A stretch of DNA of 64,000 nt from Mycobacteroides chelonae (GTDB taxonomy: Bacteria > Actinomycetota > Actinomycetes > Mycobacteriales > Mycobacteriaceae). The notes beneath the pieces are model-generated. The model did not search any database. It saw only the letters and a program-made list of their open reading frames with translations, and was not told the DNA's origin. Location of the stretch: contig JACHLF010000001.1 in NCBI GenBank assembly GCA_014204435.1, forward strand, positions 824,889 to 888,888. The letters run 5' to 3'. Within the stretch, counting starts at the first letter, position 1, and each line of letters opens with the position of its first letter. Made by a program: the position numbers and the translations under genes. Below are positions 17,607 through 26,096 of the stretch, one piece after another.

Positions 17607-18470
17607 TCAGGAAGCGGACGGGAGGCCAGCCGTGCGCATGGCGATCGCGACGCGTTCGGCGACGTACTGGCGCCCAGGTGCGGTGGGGTGCATGGGAATC
17701 CCCTCATCGCCGGCGCCGGTGCCTGTCATCGAGACATAGCGCTGGAAGTCGGCGGCACACACGCTGTGGTCGCTGCTGGTAGCCGGGATGACCGGGGTGA
17801 ACCCCGCCTTCGTGGATTCGGCCACAATCGTGTCATTCAGTTGGCGCTGTAGGCCGTTGAGGAAGGCGATGGTCTCTTGGGTGTTGATGAGCCCGACCAG
17901 GCAGCCCTTGGCGTCCGGGGGAAGGATCGGCAAGTAGCCGACGGTGAAGACGCGCGCGTTCGGCGCCGACTGGCGGATCGCCGCGTACGCGCCGGTCAGT
18001 TTCGGGCCCACCGAGGACACGTTGGCGGCGAACTGCGCCTTCTTCTCCGGCGGGCAGCTCAAGGCGAACAGACAGTCGGTGGCGATCTGCTCGAAGCCGG
18101 CGTCGTTGCCGCCGATGGACACGATCGCGACCTTGGTGGCAGGGGACAGGCCCGTGTTCTGTGGGCCCCGGGTGGACGGTGTGTAGACGTCGGTGGACAG
18201 TGCGCCCACACAGGAGTAGTCGGCGAAGGTCATGTGGGGGAACGAGGAGGCCACCAGATGCGCCACGTTGTCGGTTGCCTGGTTGCACGCGGTGCCGATG
18301 GGACCGGTAATTCCGGCGGCGTTGGAACCCGCGGCCATGAATGAATCGCCGATCGCGACCAGCTGGGCACCTGTGGCGGGCTCGGCCGAAGCGATCGACG
18401 GGCCGCTCGCCATCCCGGCCACCACAGTGGCCAGGCCGAGCACCGTCGAGAGCGTCCTGAGCGCGCGCAT
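17607..18470 (-). CDS. Secreted SGNH/GDSL-family hydrolase
   Basis: This 287-residue protein has a Sec signal peptide (basic MRALRTLSTVLG, hydrophobic core, cleavage after SIASA near residue 29). SGNH blocks are visible: block I AIGDSFMAAG (Ser43 nucleophile), block III SIGGNDAGF, and the C-terminal HPTAPG that supplies the catalytic His. Cysteines at several positions suggest disulfides outside the membrane. Expected activity is on esters or lipids. The substrate is unknown. It stands alone, convergent with the mnmA side and downstream of the desaturase gene on the same strand (111-base gap). Confidence 0.85.
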   Translation of the reverse strand: MRALRTLSTVLGLATVVAGMASGPSIASAEPATGAQLVAIGDSFMAAGSNAAGITGPIGTACNQATDNVAHLVASSFPHMTFADYSCVGALSTDVYTPSTRGPQNTGLSPATKVAIVSIGGNDAGFEQIATDCLFALSCPPEKKAQFAANVSSVGPKLTGAYAAIRQSAPNARVFTVGYLPILPPDAKGCLVGLINTQETIAFLNGLQRQLNDTIVAESTKAGFTPVIPATSSDHSVCAADFQRYVSMTGTGAGDEGIPMHPTAPGRQYVAERVAIAMRTAGLPSAS

Positions 18471-18581
18471 GTTTTCCTCTCCTCCCCGCCAGCCGGAAGA
18501 TGGCCCCGATCAATGGTACTGAACGATCTATCGCCGTTTGCCCACGTCAACGTTACGGAGAGGGAGGAACTAGTTCATGCG

Positions 18582-19583
18582 TCAGGCGATCGACACTGCT
18601 GCCTTCGCCGTCTTGCGCTCGGCGCGCCTGGCCTGGCGCTCCAGGTACTTGGTCTTGACCTCCTCGAAGTCGGATGCGGTCTTCTTCAGGTCGGTGATGA
18701 TGCGGTCGAGATCTTCCCGGTACCACTCGCCCTCGCCGTTGATGTCGTCGCGTTCGAAGATGCGCCATTTGCGCAACACCGGCTGTACCACTTCTGCCAG
18801 GTGTAGCTGGGGGTCGTAGACGCCGCCGGTGGCGATGGTGACCGCGTTGCGGCGGAACCCCGGAATCGTGTAGCCGGGCATGGTGAAGTTGTCGAGCACC
18901 TTGTGGATCGACTTCACCGCCTGATTGGGTGCAATCTCGAGACCGGCCGTGACCATGTTGCGGTAGAAGATCATGTGCAGGTTCTCGTCGTTGGAGATGT
19001 GTTTGAGTAGTTCCTGGGCAATGGGTTCGGCGCAGGCGACTCCCGTGTTGCGATGGGATACGCGGGTGGCCAACTCCTGGAATGACACGTAGGCCACCGA
19101 ATCGAAGAGACTGTCGGCGAACAACTCGTCGCCACCCTGGCGGTTCTGGCCCGGGGAGAATCCGCGAGTCATCTGCTCCACGCGCAGCTTCTCCAGCTCG
19201 ATCGGGTCGACCGAGCGGGTGACGACCAGGTAATCGCGGATGGCGATGCTGTGTCGTTGTTCTTCTGCGGTCCAGCGGTTGACCCAGGTGCCCCACGGCC
19301 CGTCCATGGTGAAGTTCATCGCGATCTCACGGTGATACGAGGGCAGGTTGTCCTCGGTCAGCAGGTTGGTGACCATCGCGATCTTGGCGACTTCGGAGAG
19401 CTTGCACTGCTCGGGATCCCAGTCTTGCCCGCCCAGGGCCTTGTAGTTCTTGCCTTCGGACCAGGGGATGAAGTCATGCGGATTCCACTCCTTGAACACG
19501 CCGAGGTGGCGATCGATGTTCTCCTCGACCACGGGTTCGAGCTCGTGGAGGAGCTCCAGGTCGGTGAATTCCTTCTGCGGCAT
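18582..19583 (-). CDS. Acyl-[acyl-carrier-protein] desaturase (DesA1-like)
   Basis: This is a 333-residue soluble di-iron desaturase. Iron-ligand motifs are LLTEDNLPSYHREIA (about 74-88), WTAEEQRHSIAIRDY (about 104-118), SFQELATRVSHRNTG (about 167-181) and SNDENLHMIFYRN (about 196-208). The start of the protein (FTDLELLHELEPVVEENIDR) and its length match DesA1/DesA2, which make monounsaturated acyl chains for mycolic acid and phospholipid synthesis. Similarity looks closer to DesA1, but paralogue identity needs a tree. A palindromic region lies about 30-50 bases upstream of the ATG. Confidence 0.9.
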   Translation of the reverse strand: MPQKEFTDLELLHELEPVVEENIDRHLGVFKEWNPHDFIPWSEGKNYKALGGQDWDPEQCKLSEVAKIAMVTNLLTEDNLPSYHREIAMNFTMDGPWGTWVNRWTAEEQRHSIAIRDYLVVTRSVDPIELEKLRVEQMTRGFSPGQNRQGGDELFADSLFDSVAYVSFQELATRVSHRNTGVACAEPIAQELLKHISNDENLHMIFYRNMVTAGLEIAPNQAVKSIHKVLDNFTMPGYTIPGFRRNAVTIATGGVYDPQLHLAEVVQPVLRKWRIFERDDINGEGEWYREDLDRIITDLKKTASDFEEVKTKYLERQARRAERKTAKAAVSIA

Positions 19584-19608
19584 GAGTGAGGTCCTCGGCT
19601 CGGCGGTT

Positions 19609-19633
19609 TATCTGTGTCTATAAGTGACAGATA
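19609..19633. promoter_or_regulatory. Inverted repeats upstream of the desaturase gene
   Basis: TATCTGT (19609-19615) and ACAGATA (19627-19633) form a 7-bp inverted repeat. An overlapping TGTC-N7-GACA palindrome lies at 19615-19629. It lies 26 bases 5' of the desaturase ATG on the minus strand, where an operator or promoter element is expected. DesA genes in mycobacteria are known to be controlled by the TetR protein MadR. Whether this is such a site cannot be judged from one copy. Confidence 0.4.
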
Positions 19634-19769
19634 TATTGGACCTAGCGACCCCCTAGTGCCTCAAGTGACGAAGGTCCTCGATCCGCGATGGGAAAGTCCC
19701 CTCTCCGAGTGGCTCCAAGGAGGGGTTCGGGCGGGCGGCAGGTAGCCACGGCCTGTACGTTCAACGGCT

Positions 19770-21218
19770 ATGGCTGCGCTCCTCGACCGGTACTTTCGGA
19801 TAACCGAACGGCAGTCGACGGTTGGGCGAGAAGTTCGCGGCGGAATCGTCACCTTCTTCGCCACGGCCTACATCGTGGTGCTCAACCCGCTCATCATCGG
19901 CGGCGAACCGGGTCGCGCCCACAACGCCGACGTGCTGGGCCAGGTACTGCCGGTGGGTCAGGTAGCCGCGGTCACGGCGCTGGCTGCCGGGGTGATGTCC
20001 ATCCTGTTCGGATTCGTCGCCAATTACCCGTTCGCGCTTGCCGCGGGGTTGGGCATCAACAGTCTGCTGGCGGTCTCGTTCGCCTCGCAGATGAGCTGGC
20101 CCGAGGCCATGGGATTGGTCATCGTCGATGGCCTGGTCATTGTGGCACTCGGTATTTCGGGTTTTCGGACAGCGGTGTTCCATGCCATTCCCGACGAGCT
20201 GAAGGCGGCGATCGCCGCGGGAATCGGTTGCTTCATCGCCTTCATCGGGTTCGTCGATGCGGGGTTCGTACGACGGATCCCCGACGCCGCGAACACCACG
20301 GTGCCGGTAGGACTGGGCATCGACAACTCGGTGGCCACCGTCCCGACGCTGATCTTCGCCGCGGGTGTGCTGCTGATGGGAATCCTGGTGGTGCGCAAGG
20401 TTCGTGGCGGTCTGCTCATCGGGATCGTGGTCATGACCGTGGTGTCCATGATCGCCCAGGCGCTGACCGAGCGCGGCGCACAGCCCGCCGACACCAAGGG
20501 CTGGAATCTCACGGTGCCGGCTTGGCCGTTGTCCGCGGGCGGCCTGCCGGATCTCAGCTTGCTCGGACAGGTGGACGTGTTCGGTGCCTTCACCCGGGTG
20601 GGCGTCCTGTCGGCGACGGTGTTGGTGTTCGCGCTGGTGCTCTCGAATTTCTTCGACGCGATGGGCACCATGACTGGTTTGGGGAAAGAGGCCGGTCTGG
20701 CCGACGAGCGCGGCACGCTGCCCGGGGTCGGACGGGCGCTGACCGTCGAAGGCGTGGGCGCGGTCGTCGGCGGTGTCTCCTCCTCGTCCTCCAACACGGT
20801 GTTCGTCGAGTCCGCGTCAGGTATCGCCGAGGGCGCGCGAACCGGACTGGCCAATGTGGTCACCGGGCTGCTGTTCTTGGCGGCCATGTTCTTCACTCCG
20901 CTGTACTCGGTGGTGCCGCTGGAGGCGGCGGCACCGGCCTTGGTCGTGGTGGGCGCCATGATGATCGGGCAGCTTCGCAGCATCGACCTCACGCGGTTCG
21001 ACTACGCGCTGCCTTGCTTCCTGACAGTGGTGACCATGCCGTTCACGTATTCGATCGCCAACGGGATCGGTGTCGGGTTCATCAGCTGGGTGGTGCTCGC
21101 CGTCGTATCGGGAGAGCCCGGGGCCAGGTTTCGCCGCGTGCATCCGCTGCTGTATGTGGTGGCGGGATTGTTCGTGGTCTACTTCGCCAAGGTCCCCATC
21201 GAATCGCTCATCGCCTAA
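19770..21218 (+). CDS. NCS2-family nucleobase permease (AzgA-like)
   Basis: This 482-residue integral membrane protein has about twelve hydrophobic segments. It starts LLDRYFRITERQSTVGREVRGG then FFATAYIVVLNPLIIGG, the AzgA-type N-terminus. It has the NCS2 motif NFFDAMGTMTGLGKEAGL (about 290-307) and SSSSSNTVFVESASGIAEGAR (about 330-350), matching the family's conserved substrate site. Members import adenine, guanine or hypoxanthine with protons. The GTG/ATG choice is settled by alignment to the family start. It stands alone between the desaturase and the MetE-like gene. Confidence 0.9.
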   Translation: MAALLDRYFRITERQSTVGREVRGGIVTFFATAYIVVLNPLIIGGEPGRAHNADVLGQVLPVGQVAAVTALAAGVMSILFGFVANYPFALAAGLGINSLLAVSFASQMSWPEAMGLVIVDGLVIVALGISGFRTAVFHAIPDELKAAIAAGIGCFIAFIGFVDAGFVRRIPDAANTTVPVGLGIDNSVATVPTLIFAAGVLLMGILVVRKVRGGLLIGIVVMTVVSMIAQALTERGAQPADTKGWNLTVPAWPLSAGGLPDLSLLGQVDVFGAFTRVGVLSATVLVFALVLSNFFDAMGTMTGLGKEAGLADERGTLPGVGRALTVEGVGAVVGGVSSSSSNTVFVESASGIAEGARTGLANVVTGLLFLAAMFFTPLYSVVPLEAAAPALVVVGAMMIGQLRSIDLTRFDYALPCFLTVVTMPFTYSIANGIGVGFISWVVLAVVSGEPGARFRRVHPLLYVVAGLFVVYFAKVPIESLIA

Positions 21219-21228
21219 CGTTCTGCAT

Positions 21229-22239
21229 GTGAACATGTGGGCGAAGGGAACTGGTGTCGGCTCCTGGCCGGGCGAGCAGGTGCGTGCCGCGACCGAGATC
21301 GTGGTGGCCGAGCTACCGCTGCCCCATGTCGTGGAGCTGCCCGCGCGCGGCGTGGGAGCTGATCTGATCGGTCGGGCCGCCGCACTGCTGGTCGACATCG
21401 CCATGGATGTCTCACCCACCGGCTACCGCACCACCGCCCGCCCCGGGGCCGTGGTGCGACGGGCGCGCGGATTCCTGGATCAAGACGTGGACGCGTTGGA
21501 AGAGGAATGGGAGCGCGGCGGTCACCGAGGTGGTGAACGCGCCGTGAAGATACAGGGCCCTGGGCCGGTAACGCTTGCCGCGCAACTGGAACTTCCCAAC
21601 GGACATCGTGCGATCACCGATCCGGGGGCGGTACGCGATCTGGCGGCGTCACTGGCTGAGGGACTGGCGCAGCATCAAGCCACGTTGTCTCGCAGGCTGG
21701 GTGTTCCCGTGGTGGTCCAGATCGATGAACCGTCTCTGTCCGCCGCGCTGGACGGCAGACTGCCCGGGACGAGCATGTTCTCGCCGGTGCATCCGGTCGA
21801 CGCACCGACCGCGACCTCGCTGTTGGACCAGTGCGCGGATGCGGTGGGTGGTGAACTTCTGGTGCATTGTTGTGCCGCCGATCCTCCGTGGGAACTGTTG
21901 CGCGGAGCCAATATCCGCGGGATCGCGGTGGATGCGGCGTACCTGACGGAGGCGCAGGCACTCGACGGGCTGGCCTCGGTGCTCGACACCGGGAAGACGG
22001 CGGTGCTCGGGGTGATTCCCTCCCTTGCGCCGTCGGCACCGATATCGGCCGATGTGCTGGCAACCCGTACTGCAGGTCTGGTCGACAAGCTGGGCTTCGG
22101 GCGAGCCGTGCTGCGCGATCGCTTCGGCATCAGTGCCGGATGCGGACTGGCCGGCGCGGATCTGCAATGGGCGCGTACGGCAACGGAATTGACGCGTAAG
22201 GTCAGCGATCTCATCGATGCCGACCCGGATGCGCTGTGA
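21229..22239 (+). CDS. MetE C-terminal-like methyltransferase (Rv3015c-like, 'core MetE' size)
   Basis: This 336-residue protein has only the catalytic TIM-barrel of cobalamin-independent methionine synthase. Family signs are GVGSWPG at the N-terminus, VQIDEPSLSAAL (about 163-174), VHCCAADPPW (His213, Cys214/215) and ISAGCGLAG (Cys305). The His, Cys and Cys match the usual zinc ligands. The expected Glu ligand is not obvious. GTG at 21229 is the chosen start, with ATG at 21235 as an alternative. No good ribosome-binding site is visible. Its stop overlaps the bluB start. The methyl donor and acceptor are uncertain. Confidence 0.8.
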   Translation: MNMWAKGTGVGSWPGEQVRAATEIVVAELPLPHVVELPARGVGADLIGRAAALLVDIAMDVSPTGYRTTARPGAVVRRARGFLDQDVDALEEEWERGGHRGGERAVKIQGPGPVTLAAQLELPNGHRAITDPGAVRDLAASLAEGLAQHQATLSRRLGVPVVVQIDEPSLSAALDGRLPGTSMFSPVHPVDAPTATSLLDQCADAVGGELLVHCCAADPPWELLRGANIRGIAVDAAYLTEAQALDGLASVLDTGKTAVLGVIPSLAPSAPISADVLATRTAGLVDKLGFGRAVLRDRFGISAGCGLAGADLQWARTATELTRKVSDLIDADPDAL

Positions 22240-22862
22240 TGGACGTCTACCAGGCCATTGCCACCCGCCGGGACGTGCGCGCCGAGTTCACCGGAGAGGT
22301 CGTCGACGACGTGACCTTGCTGAAACTGCTGCAGGCCGCGCATCGTGCACCCAGTGTGGGAAACAGTCAGCCCTGGGACTTCGTGGTGGTGCGTGAGCCG
22401 CAAGCATTGGAGGACTTTGCCGCGCACGTCGCCGTGCAACGCCGCCGATTCGCCGAAAGCCTGCCGGAAGAACGGCGAAACACCTTCGACCCCATCAAGA
22501 TTGAGGGCATCTGCGAGAGCGGAACCGGGGTGGTGGTCACCTACGACCATGGTCGGGGCGGTCCCCACGTCCTCGGCCGGCACACCATTTCCGACGCGGG
22601 TCTGTTCTCCGCGGTGCTCGCCATCGAGAATCTGTGGCTGGCCGCGGTCACCGAAGGGATCGGCGTCGGCTGGGTGTCTTTCTACGAAGAACAGTTCCTG
22701 GCCGAACTGGTCCACGCCCCAACACATATCCGGCCGATCGCCTGGTTATGCGTCGGTCCGGTGCGTGAATTCGCCGAGCGGCCCGATCTGGAGCGGTTCG
22801 GCTGGCGCAGCGGACGCCCCCTGGAGGACGCCGTGCATTGGGGCCGTTACCGGGAGGCTTAG
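22239..22862 (+). CDS. bluB: 5,6-dimethylbenzimidazole synthase BluB (nitroreductase fold)
   Basis: This 207-residue flavoprotein cleaves FMNH2 with oxygen to give 5,6-dimethylbenzimidazole, the lower ligand of vitamin B12. The N-terminal AIATRRDVRAEFTGEVVDD, then HRAPSVGNSQPWDFVVV (about 33-49), and C-terminal GIGVGWVSFYEEQFL (about 141-155) are BluB-typical. The ATG overlaps the MetE-like stop as TGATG, so the two are cotranslated. A GTG three bases earlier is an alternative start. A generic nitroreductase is the alternative call. It is convergent with the crotonase gene, overlapping by four bases. Confidence 0.85.
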   Translation: MDVYQAIATRRDVRAEFTGEVVDDVTLLKLLQAAHRAPSVGNSQPWDFVVVREPQALEDFAAHVAVQRRRFAESLPEERRNTFDPIKIEGICESGTGVVVTYDHGRGGPHVLGRHTISDAGLFSAVLAIENLWLAAVTEGIGVGWVSFYEEQFLAELVHAPTHIRPIAWLCVGPVREFAERPDLERFGWRSGRPLEDAVHWGRYREA

Positions 22863-23713
22863 CGTCCCTTGAAGTTCGGATCTCGTTTCTCGAAGACCGC
22901 GCCAATGGCTTCCTGTAGGTCCTCGGACGGCAGAAACGCGGCGTTCCAGGTCGAGACGTACTTGAGGCCGTCGGCGACGATATTCTCGCGCTCGCGTCCC
23001 AGGACGTCCTTGACGCCCTGCACCACCAGCGGGGGATTGGCCGCGATCTCGGCGGCGGTGGCGTGCGCGGCCGCCAGCGTTGCCTCGGCGGAGTCGAACA
23101 CGTCGTTGACGAGTCCGATCTTCTCGGCCCGTGTGGCGTCGATATCCTTGCCGGTGAACGCCAGCTCGCGCAGGTGACCGTCGCCGATGATCGGCGGAAG
23201 CCGGTGCAGCGAGCCAATATCGGCGACGATGGCGACCTTGGCCTCGCGCACGCTGAACTTGGCGTCGGCGCTCGCGTACCGGATGTCGGCCGCCGCGATG
23301 AGGTCCACACCGCCGCCGATGCACCAACCTTGTACCGCGGCGATCACCGGCTTGCGGCAGTCGGCCACGGCGGTCACCGAAGCCTGCAACCGCCGAATTT
23401 CATCGAGAAAGTCGGTGCGCTGTTTGGCCAGGGCCTTGTCGGCCATCAACGGCATGAAGGTGCCCGCCATGGCGGGCAGGTCCAGTCCGTAGCTGAAGTG
23501 CAAGCCGGCCGCCGCGAGCACCACGGCTCGTACCTGCGGGTCGGTGTCGAGCTCGGCGAAGATCAGCGGCAGTTCCCGCCAGAAATCGGGTCCCATCGCG
23601 TTTCCCTTGCCGGGCCCGATCAGGGTGACCTGGGCGATGTGCCCGGTGGTCTCGACGGTGAAGGCTTTCCAGTCGCCCGTCGATGAGCCGCTTGCGTGCA
23701 GAGATTCAGCCAT
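22859..23713 (-). CDS. Crotonase-family protein, probable Delta3,5-Delta2,4-dienoyl-CoA isomerase (EchA21-like)
   Basis: This is a 284-residue crotonase. The oxyanion loop is AGLHFSYGLDLPAMAG (about 68-83). The second site, VQGWCIGGGVDLIAAADIRY and then SVREAKVAIVADIGSLHRLP (about 126-174), keeps the Asp and Glu positions and the VADIG-LQRLP pattern of dienoyl-CoA isomerase (ECH1). This points to isomerisation in unsaturated fatty acid oxidation rather than simple hydration. It is transcribed away from the protease array's 3' end only by 17 bases, on the same strand. The assignment of reaction is by motif, not by experiment. Confidence 0.82.
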   Translation of the reverse strand: MAESLHASGSSTGDWKAFTVETTGHIAQVTLIGPGKGNAMGPDFWRELPLIFAELDTDPQVRAVVLAAAGLHFSYGLDLPAMAGTFMPLMADKALAKQRTDFLDEIRRLQASVTAVADCRKPVIAAVQGWCIGGGVDLIAAADIRYASADAKFSVREAKVAIVADIGSLHRLPPIIGDGHLRELAFTGKDIDATRAEKIGLVNDVFDSAEATLAAAHATAAEIAANPPLVVQGVKDVLGRERENIVADGLKYVSTWNAAFLPSEDLQEAIGAVFEKRDPNFKGR

Positions 23714-23730
23714 GGCGTGAGCCTACGGGT

Positions 23731-24411
23731 TCAGCCGGGCAGCAGGCCCTTGCGGTCTTCGTGGAGCTGTTTGATCACCGATGGCCACGACATCGCCCAG
23801 GACTGCACATCGTCGCCGGACTGGCTGGTCATGAAACCGCGGATGATGCCGACGAGCACGGTGCGATCGCCGACATGGGTGTACACCGGCCCGCCGGAAT
23901 CGCCTTTGGCGATAGTCGGGCCGTTGAATCTGAACCAGCCGTTGCCAAGTCGCGTTATCGCGCCGCAGGCGTCGCCGGTGGTGAAGCCGGTGCGACACAC
24001 GGGCATGCCGACATCGGGGGTGACCGAGTCATCACGCTCCAGCCGTTGGCCGTTGGCCAGGATGTCGTTGACGGGCAATCCGTCGTCGATCGAGATGGCC
24101 TGGTAGTCGATGGTGTACTCGTTCTCGTACACCGGGCCTTCGGGGGGACGGTTGTCGTGTGCCAGGATCTTGTGCCCCACCGCGGCGCCGTCTCCGTTAC
24201 GCACGATGCCGTCTCCGTCGAAGCAGTGTCCCGCCGTGATGCCCACATGAAGCCCGGGATCGACGTAGCCGAGAGTGCAGCTCAGCGAGCCCTGGTAGAT
24301 GAGCATGCCGGGGTACACAAGCGGCCGGTCGGCATGTGTGGGTGCCGGATTCACGGCAGAAAGCGCGCAGAGCACAGCGACGACGGTGCCTATCCATAAA
24401 AGCGGGCGCAT
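23731..24411 (-). CDS. Secreted S1-type serine protease paralogue 1
   Basis: This 226-residue exported protein has a signal peptide MRPLLWIGTVVAVLCALSAV with cleavage after THA (about 26). Catalytic triad candidates are His in GITAGHCFDG (about 57-66), Asp in YTIDYQAISIDDG and Ser in KGDSGGPVYTH. Four cysteines (SCTLGY, AGHC, VCRTG, DACGAI) suggest two disulfides. The fold is chymotrypsin-like and the style (YPGM then CTLGYVDP) recalls the mycobacterial Rv1815 group. It is the last gene of a tandem set of four, all with full motif order. The substrate is unknown. Confidence 0.85.
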   Translation of the reverse strand: MRPLLWIGTVVAVLCALSAVNPAPTHADRPLVYPGMLIYQGSLSCTLGYVDPGLHVGITAGHCFDGDGIVRNGDGAAVGHKILAHDNRPPEGPVYENEYTIDYQAISIDDGLPVNDILANGQRLERDDSVTPDVGMPVCRTGFTTGDACGAITRLGNGWFRFNGPTIAKGDSGGPVYTHVGDRTVLVGIIRGFMTSQSGDDVQSWAMSWPSVIKQLHEDRKGLLPG

Positions 24412-24416
24412 GACGG

Positions 24417-25253
24417 TTAGGGGACAACCATTCTCGCGGGCCCGGAGGGGCGGTCGTCGGAGGGTGCGGGAGGCAGGACCATGGGTGGCGCCTGCGGATT
24501 GACGGTCACCGGGCTGGCTACCCCGGGCCGGCTGGCGGCGGCGATGTCGTTCCGGATCTGTTGTTGCACCGTCGGCCAGGATAATGCCACGGTGGATTCC
24601 CGGCGGGTCTGGTTGGCGGTGAAGCGCGCGCTGACGATTCCGACGATGGCGGCATTGCCCGGCGAGGTGACGGTGTACACGGCGCTACCGGAGTCTCTGT
24701 GGTCGGCGGGCAGACCGTCCACGAGGAACCAGCCGTTGCCGAATCCGGCGATCGCACCACAGGCTTCGCCCGTGGCGATACCCATGCGGCACACGGCCAG
24801 GCCGTCCCGAGGCACCACGGCCGGATCTACCCCGAGTCGTAGTCCGTTGGGCAGCACATTGTTGATCGGCAGGCCCTCGTCGAAGGCAATGCCTTCGTAG
24901 TCGATTCGGTAGTCGTCGGGTGAGAGCGGCCCCTCGGGCTTGACATTGGACTGGGCCACGGCCAGCTGTCCGATGCGGACGCCGTCGTTGGTGAACACAG
25001 GCCCGTTGCCGCCGCAGTGACCTGCGGTGACACCCACGCGCGCGACAGGGTCGACGAAACCGAGTGTGCAGCTCAGTGATTCCTTGCCGGGTGGGCGTTG
25101 GATGATCTCCATACCCGGGTAGATCAGCGGGTCTGCGTGTGCCGTTATTGGGTTGGCAAGGCCAAGACCGGTCAGCACGGCCAGGAAGGCGATCGGCACC
25201 GTCCATCGCCTCCGGGGGCCGGGCCGTCGACCCTCGACGCCGACACTGGTCAT
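24417..25253 (-). CDS. Secreted S1-type serine protease paralogue 2 (altered oxyanion motif)
   Basis: This 278-residue paralogue has an N-terminal basic region, MTSVGVEGRRPGPRRRWTV, and a hydrophobic core ending in THADP. His is in VTAGHCGGNG, Asp in RIDYEGIAFDEG and Ser in HRDSGSAVYTV. The usual GDSGG is RDSGS, so the residue equivalent to trypsin Gly193, which forms the oxyanion hole, is Arg. This may lower or change activity. A proline-rich C-terminal tail (about 250-278) is absent in paralogue 1. Spacing to paralogue 1 is five bases. Frame and signal are intact. Confidence 0.8.
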   Translation of the reverse strand: MTSVGVEGRRPGPRRRWTVPIAFLAVLTGLGLANPITAHADPLIYPGMEIIQRPPGKESLSCTLGFVDPVARVGVTAGHCGGNGPVFTNDGVRIGQLAVAQSNVKPEGPLSPDDYRIDYEGIAFDEGLPINNVLPNGLRLGVDPAVVPRDGLAVCRMGIATGEACGAIAGFGNGWFLVDGLPADHRDSGSAVYTVTSPGNAAIVGIVSARFTANQTRRESTVALSWPTVQQQIRNDIAAASRPGVASPVTVNPQAPPMVLPPAPSDDRPSGPARMVVP

Positions 25254-25403
25254 GCCCTAGCTCTCTGTCTGCCACGTTCACCGTCAACAAAGCCCCGACC
25301 AGTATCAGGAGAGCACGCGGCACGACTCTCCGTGTCGCGACGAGCCTATGCGAATCTCGCGGTAGTCGTCCGAGGAACCCGATTTCAGCGCAGGACGCCT
25401 GCC

Positions 25404-26092
25404 TCAGGCGCCTCTCTGCGTGTCTTTGCGTGACTGGGTGACGATGGTATTCCAGGAAATTGCCAGCGTTTGGACCTCTCCCGATCTGTTGTCGGTGTGT
25501 CTTGCTGCGACGATCCCGACGACCGATCCCTGTCCCGGTGATGTGATCGAATAGACGGCCGCACCCGAGTCGCCTCGATCGCACGGTGGTCCGTCGACCC
25601 GGAATCAGCCGTTGTTGACCCACGTGATCTGGCCACAAACCTCACCGCTGCCGATGCCGTTGCGGCAGAATGGAAGTCCCTTGATCGGTGCGATCTTGTC
25701 CAGGCTGAGACGGATCCCGTGGGGAAGGACGTCATTGAGGGGCACAGAGCGATCGAACAAGATTCCCTCGTAATCGACCATGTACACGTTTCCCGTGACA
25801 GTGGAGCCGTCTGTCCAGTTGCTACGGGCAATGACCATCTCGCCGACACGGTTGCCATTCATGTCGTACACCGGTCCGTCCGAATTCACGGAACATTGTC
25901 CAGCGGCCATCCCGGCACGCGTCTTGGGGTCCATATAGCCGAGCGTGCAGGTGGTGTTTCCTTGCACGATTTCCATGCCTGGGTAGACGAGCACCTCGTC
26001 GGCACGTGCGGTGGTGTCGAGGCAACTGGCAGGCGTCAGCAGTGTCGTCAGGATGACCAGGAGCGGGTGCGCACTCTGGCGCTGCTTCCCAT
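25404..26092 (-). pseudogene. Broken S1-type serine protease paralogue 3
   Basis: Translation gives VYPGMEIVQGNTTCTLGYMD and VDYEGILFDRSVPLNDVLP, then ITWVNNG-stop-FRVDGPP, then RGDSGAAVYSITSPGQGSVV to a TGA at 25404. Three defects are visible. The ATG of the expected start (26092) is out of frame with the rest. The catalytic histidine of AGHC is Gln (AGQC, codon at 25896-25898). A Trp in NNGWF is a TGA (25605-25607). The gene sits exactly where a complete member would fit, with a 4-base spacing from paralogue 4. A 150-base gap with no gene separates it from paralogue 2. Confidence 0.9.
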
Positions 26093-26096
26093 GTGA

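Noticed and set aside
19688..21232. A 514-codon frame on the same strand as the NCS2 permease gene
   Set aside because: It is a +1 shadow of the permease frame. Its composition is Arg/Gly-rich with no hydrophobic segments, while the permease frame is a clear family match.
21185..21260. Cobalamin riboswitch upstream of the MetE-like/bluB pair
   Set aside because: The gap to the permease is only about ten bases, so there is no room for a riboswitch.
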